64,000 nt of DNA from Mucilaginibacter sp. OK098 (GTDB taxonomy: Bacteria > Bacteroidota > Bacteroidia > Sphingobacteriales > Sphingobacteriaceae), in contig NZ_FRCM01000001.1 in the NCBI RefSeq assembly GCF_900142915.1, positions 1,116,001-1,180,000 on the forward strand, in the 5' to 3' direction. The notes beneath the pieces are model-generated. The model was not told the DNA's origin. It worked only from the letters and a program-made list of their open reading frames with translations, and made no database searches. Shown here piece after piece: positions 62,096-64,000 of the stretch. Numbering within the stretch: the stretch's first letter is position 1; every line of letters begins with the position of its first letter. The position numbers and the translations under genes are program-made.

Positions 62096-62306
62096 TTCTC
62101 CTTACAGCTTTTACTTCTTTGCATATTTCGTCCATCGTTAATTTCGAAAGGCCATATTTTTCTGCAAGTTCAACACATTTATTTAGGTTTTGCCGTGATA
62201 ACTCATTACCAACCAATTCAACAAAATCAGAAAAACTTAATTTATCATTTTGTAAACCAAACTTATTGTATTCAATATCTGATATAGAAATATTTAAAGT
62301 TCTCAT
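62076..62306 (-). CDS. Antitoxin of the PIN-type TA pair
   Basis: A 76-residue protein, MRTLNISISDIEYNKFGLQND, then LSFSDFVELVGNE and LSKLTMDEICKEVKAVRR. The ISDIEYNKFGL start and the MTxDEI(C/N) end match the small antitoxins paired with COG1569 PIN toxins. AGAGGGA eight bases upstream of the ATG at 62306 is a good ribosome-binding site, which decides against the ATG at 62336. The 3' end overlaps the toxin start by 20 bp, so translation is coupled. Confidence 0.75.
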   Translation of the reverse strand: MRTLNISISDIEYNKFGLQNDKLSFSDFVELVGNELSRQNLNKCVELAEKYGLSKLTMDEICKEVKAVRRNAKNNS

Positions 62307-62377
62307 GTTAATCCCTCTTTTATACAAATTTAGCATAATTACTTTGGATTGTGAAGTTCAGAAATATGGGTAAAGCA

Positions 62378-62407
62378 AAAAGCCATTCGCTTTAACAAAT
62401 GGCTTTT
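62378..62407 (-). terminator. Terminator after the YceI gene
   Basis: The hairpin AAAAGCCATT / AATGGCTTTT with a 10-base loop, on the minus strand downstream of yceI. Confidence 0.75.
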
Positions 62408-62463
62408 AAATCCCGGCTGAACTTAATCAACCTAATTAAACTTATTCTAACTCAATCAACAAA

Positions 62464-63000
62464 TTATTTTTGTTTCGCTAACTGTATGTTAATGATCAGT
62501 TTTATATCCTCACCTACTACAATTGAGCCGGCTTCGGTTACGCCATCCCAAGTTAAACCGAAATCTTTACGGTTAATTTTACCGGTAATTTCAAAACCTG
62601 CTTTAGTGTTTCCGTAAAAATCGTCAGTTGAACCGCCGAACTCAGCAGCTAACTTAACTGATTTGGTAACGCCTTTAACTGTTAAATCGCCAACAAGGTC
62701 ATATTCTTCATCATCTGTTTTTTTGAACGAAGTTGATTTGAATGTAATTTGAGGATATTGAGCGGCATCAAAAAATTCAGGTGACTTTAAGTGCTCGTCT
62801 CTTGGTGTTTGGTTAGTATCAATACTGTCGATATTTAAAGCAAAAGAAATATCAGCGTCTTCAAAATCGTCATTCACAGTTTCTAACGTTCCTTCAAAGC
62901 TTTTGAAAAAACCGCTAACTGTTGATATAACCAGGTGTTTTACTTTAAACTGAACTTCTGAGTGCATTGGGTCTATAACCCATTTTGTTGCTGTTGCCAT
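62464..63000 (-). CDS. YceI-family lipocalin-like protein
   Basis: A 178-residue beta-barrel protein. The family landmarks are KWVIDPMHSEVQFKVKHLVIS in two pieces at the N-terminus, VSGFFKSFEGTLETV, and GDLTVKGVTKSVKLAAEFGG at the later strands. YceI proteins bind polyisoprenoids or amphiphiles, often in the periplasm; no signal peptide is seen here, so a cytoplasmic role is possible. The ATG at 63000 gives MATATKWVIDPMHS; the 20 residues before it are not conserved and are left out. Confidence 0.93.
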   Translation of the reverse strand: MATATKWVIDPMHSEVQFKVKHLVISTVSGFFKSFEGTLETVNDDFEDADISFALNIDSIDTNQTPRDEHLKSPEFFDAAQYPQITFKSTSFKKTDDEEYDLVGDLTVKGVTKSVKLAAEFGGSTDDFYGNTKAGFEITGKINRKDFGLTWDGVTEAGSIVVGEDIKLIINIQLAKQK

Positions 63001-63199
63001 GATCTTATTTTTTTTGATTGTTTTATTTAGATCAAATGTAAGTAATAGATGTTTAAACATCTAATTTGTTTGTCAATATTACATTTGGTTTACAATACTA
63101 AACTTAACGCATCAAATCGGCTTTTGTTGACGCTATTTTATATTACCAGAACCCTTTACAAAATCATTATACTACCCTAACAATAATTGCACATAGCGG

Positions 63200-64000
63200 T
63201 TACTTATTCATAAATTCTGCAAGGATGCGATGAAAATGATGCGTGCCTTGTTCGCGTGTAACAGAGTACCGCCCGTGCTTATAAAACCTTGATCGCACCC
63301 CCAGTTGAACATTTTCTACTATTTCTTCGTCCTCCTGCTCAACTTTATCAAGCCCTGCTCCTGCTCCTTTATCTAATTTTGATTCGTCCCAAACATAGGA
63401 GAAGAACTTCACCCTGCATTCGCTAATAGAAACGGGTTCAACCACATTAACAGAAAGGCCCCAGGGATAAAAATTAAACATCATATTAGGGAACACCCAA
63501 AAGTAATAGGCAGCTACATTTTTACCATGATCAGGTGATGATGAAGGCAGGTCAAAACAATCAGCAACGTTTTTCGCCAAACCTAATTGCAAACTTGAGT
63601 AAGGAAAAAACAATTCGGTAGCATATTCGCCGAAATCAATTACCGCGTTTAAACCTGCATGTACAAAAGGTATATGGAAACCTTCAAGGTAATTCTCACA
63701 ATAAAGGGCCCAGTTTGCTTTTACATTAAATACGCGGGAGAGTCCAGGCTCAAATTTAAAATCATCCAACGGCATCCAGCTTACGCGTTCCATCATGTCC
63801 CTAAAAAATAACTCTTTTGGGTATTTATTCTCCACCGAAGTAAACAGCCATTTACTCCATTTAAAAACTTCAAGCCCTGGTAAATTATCATCTTTGGTTG
63901 GAAAGTTCTCTACCTCCTTAAACTCCGGCATCGAAACAAATTTACCGTCAAGGCCAAACATACGCCCATGGTAACGGCAACGGAGGTTATTGAGCTTACA
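63200..64000 (-). CDS. Rieske-type ring-hydroxylating dioxygenase alpha subunit, partial
   Basis: The minus-strand frame is open to the right edge, so the N-terminus is outside the window. The first visible residues CKLNNLRCRYHGRMF contain the second half of the Rieske [2Fe-2S] motif (CxxH). The catalytic domain follows, with the mononuclear iron ligands probably in ENYLEGFHIPFVHAGL (two His) and a later Asp. The sequence MMFNFYPWGLSVNVVEPVS is typical of the choline/carnitine-oxygenase-like group. A precise substrate cannot be assigned. Confidence 0.9.
   Translation of the reverse strand, partial: CKLNNLRCRYHGRMFGLDGKFVSMPEFKEVENFPTKDDNLPGLEVFKWSKWLFTSVENKYPKELFFRDMMERVSWMPLDDFKFEPGLSRVFNVKANWALYCENYLEGFHIPFVHAGLNAVIDFGEYATELFFPYSSLQLGLAKNVADCFDLPSSSPDHGKNVAAYYFWVFPNMMFNFYPWGLSVNVVEPVSISECRVKFFSYVWDESKLDKGAGAGLDKVEQEDEEIVENVQLGVRSRFYKHGRYSVTREQGTHHFHRILAEFMNK

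Overview
The window looks like a chromosomal segment of a Sphingobacteriaceae-type Bacteroidota (Mucilaginibacter/Pedobacter-like). Supports are a fused MurF-alanine racemase, secreted proteins with short signal peptides ending in SxAQ/YSQ, promoters of the Bacteroidota type (TTG, 20 bp, TAnnTTTG), few Shine-Dalgarno sites, and many short structured intergenic repeats. Genus is an inference; there is no rRNA here.

Region 1 (1-33.3 kb) is accessory and enzyme-rich. It opens with a partial Tat-exported DUF3863-like protein followed by remnants of a paralogue and of an AAA ATPase. It then holds three ArsR-type repressor plus SRPBCC (AHSA1) modules at 4.3, 26.4 and 31.8 kb. Each is driven by an almost identical promoter but has its own pair of 16-bp palindromic operators. 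Between them lie a Crp/Fnr-like pair, secreted peptidases and amidohydrolases, transporters, oxidoreductases, RibD-C/DHFR-like reductases, and an unusual three-gene envelope operon (14.4-19.0 kb): a secreted TPR-caspase-like protein, a CHASE2-like membrane protein with no output domain, and an unknown secreted protein.

Region 2 (33.3-38.1 kb) is a decayed, repeat-rich stretch. MITE-like elements of about 210 bp with four hairpins are present, one of which has cut off a membrane protein gene. A pentapeptide-like membrane protein gene follows, then tRNA-Leu(UAA) and tRNA-Gly(GCC). A degenerate copy of the tRNA-Leu 3' flank lies at 34.1 kb.

Region 3 (38.2-64 kb) is mostly housekeeping: recX, murF-alr, DUF502, two tandem MFS transporters, a TlpA-like thioredoxin, a LOG-family protein, a sodium:solute symporter, recR, a glycosyltransferase, an SDR, two paralogous lipoproteins, a Kir-type K+ channel, trpD-trpF-trpB-trpA, a beta-helix/PDZ protein, a YrdC/Sua5-type protein, a frameshifted PIN toxin-antitoxin pair, YceI and the end of a Rieske dioxygenase. 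The trp cluster is preceded by a short leader ORF with three consecutive Trp codons and a strong terminator. This is a classical attenuator layout placed before trpD; trpC, trpE and trpG are not in the window.

Short 'word' repeats and inverted repeats (TCCGAAAG-, TTCATGG-, GAGATCAG- and AATCAAC-type) fill many gaps. One pair of 38-bp inverted repeats brackets a four-helix-bundle gene.
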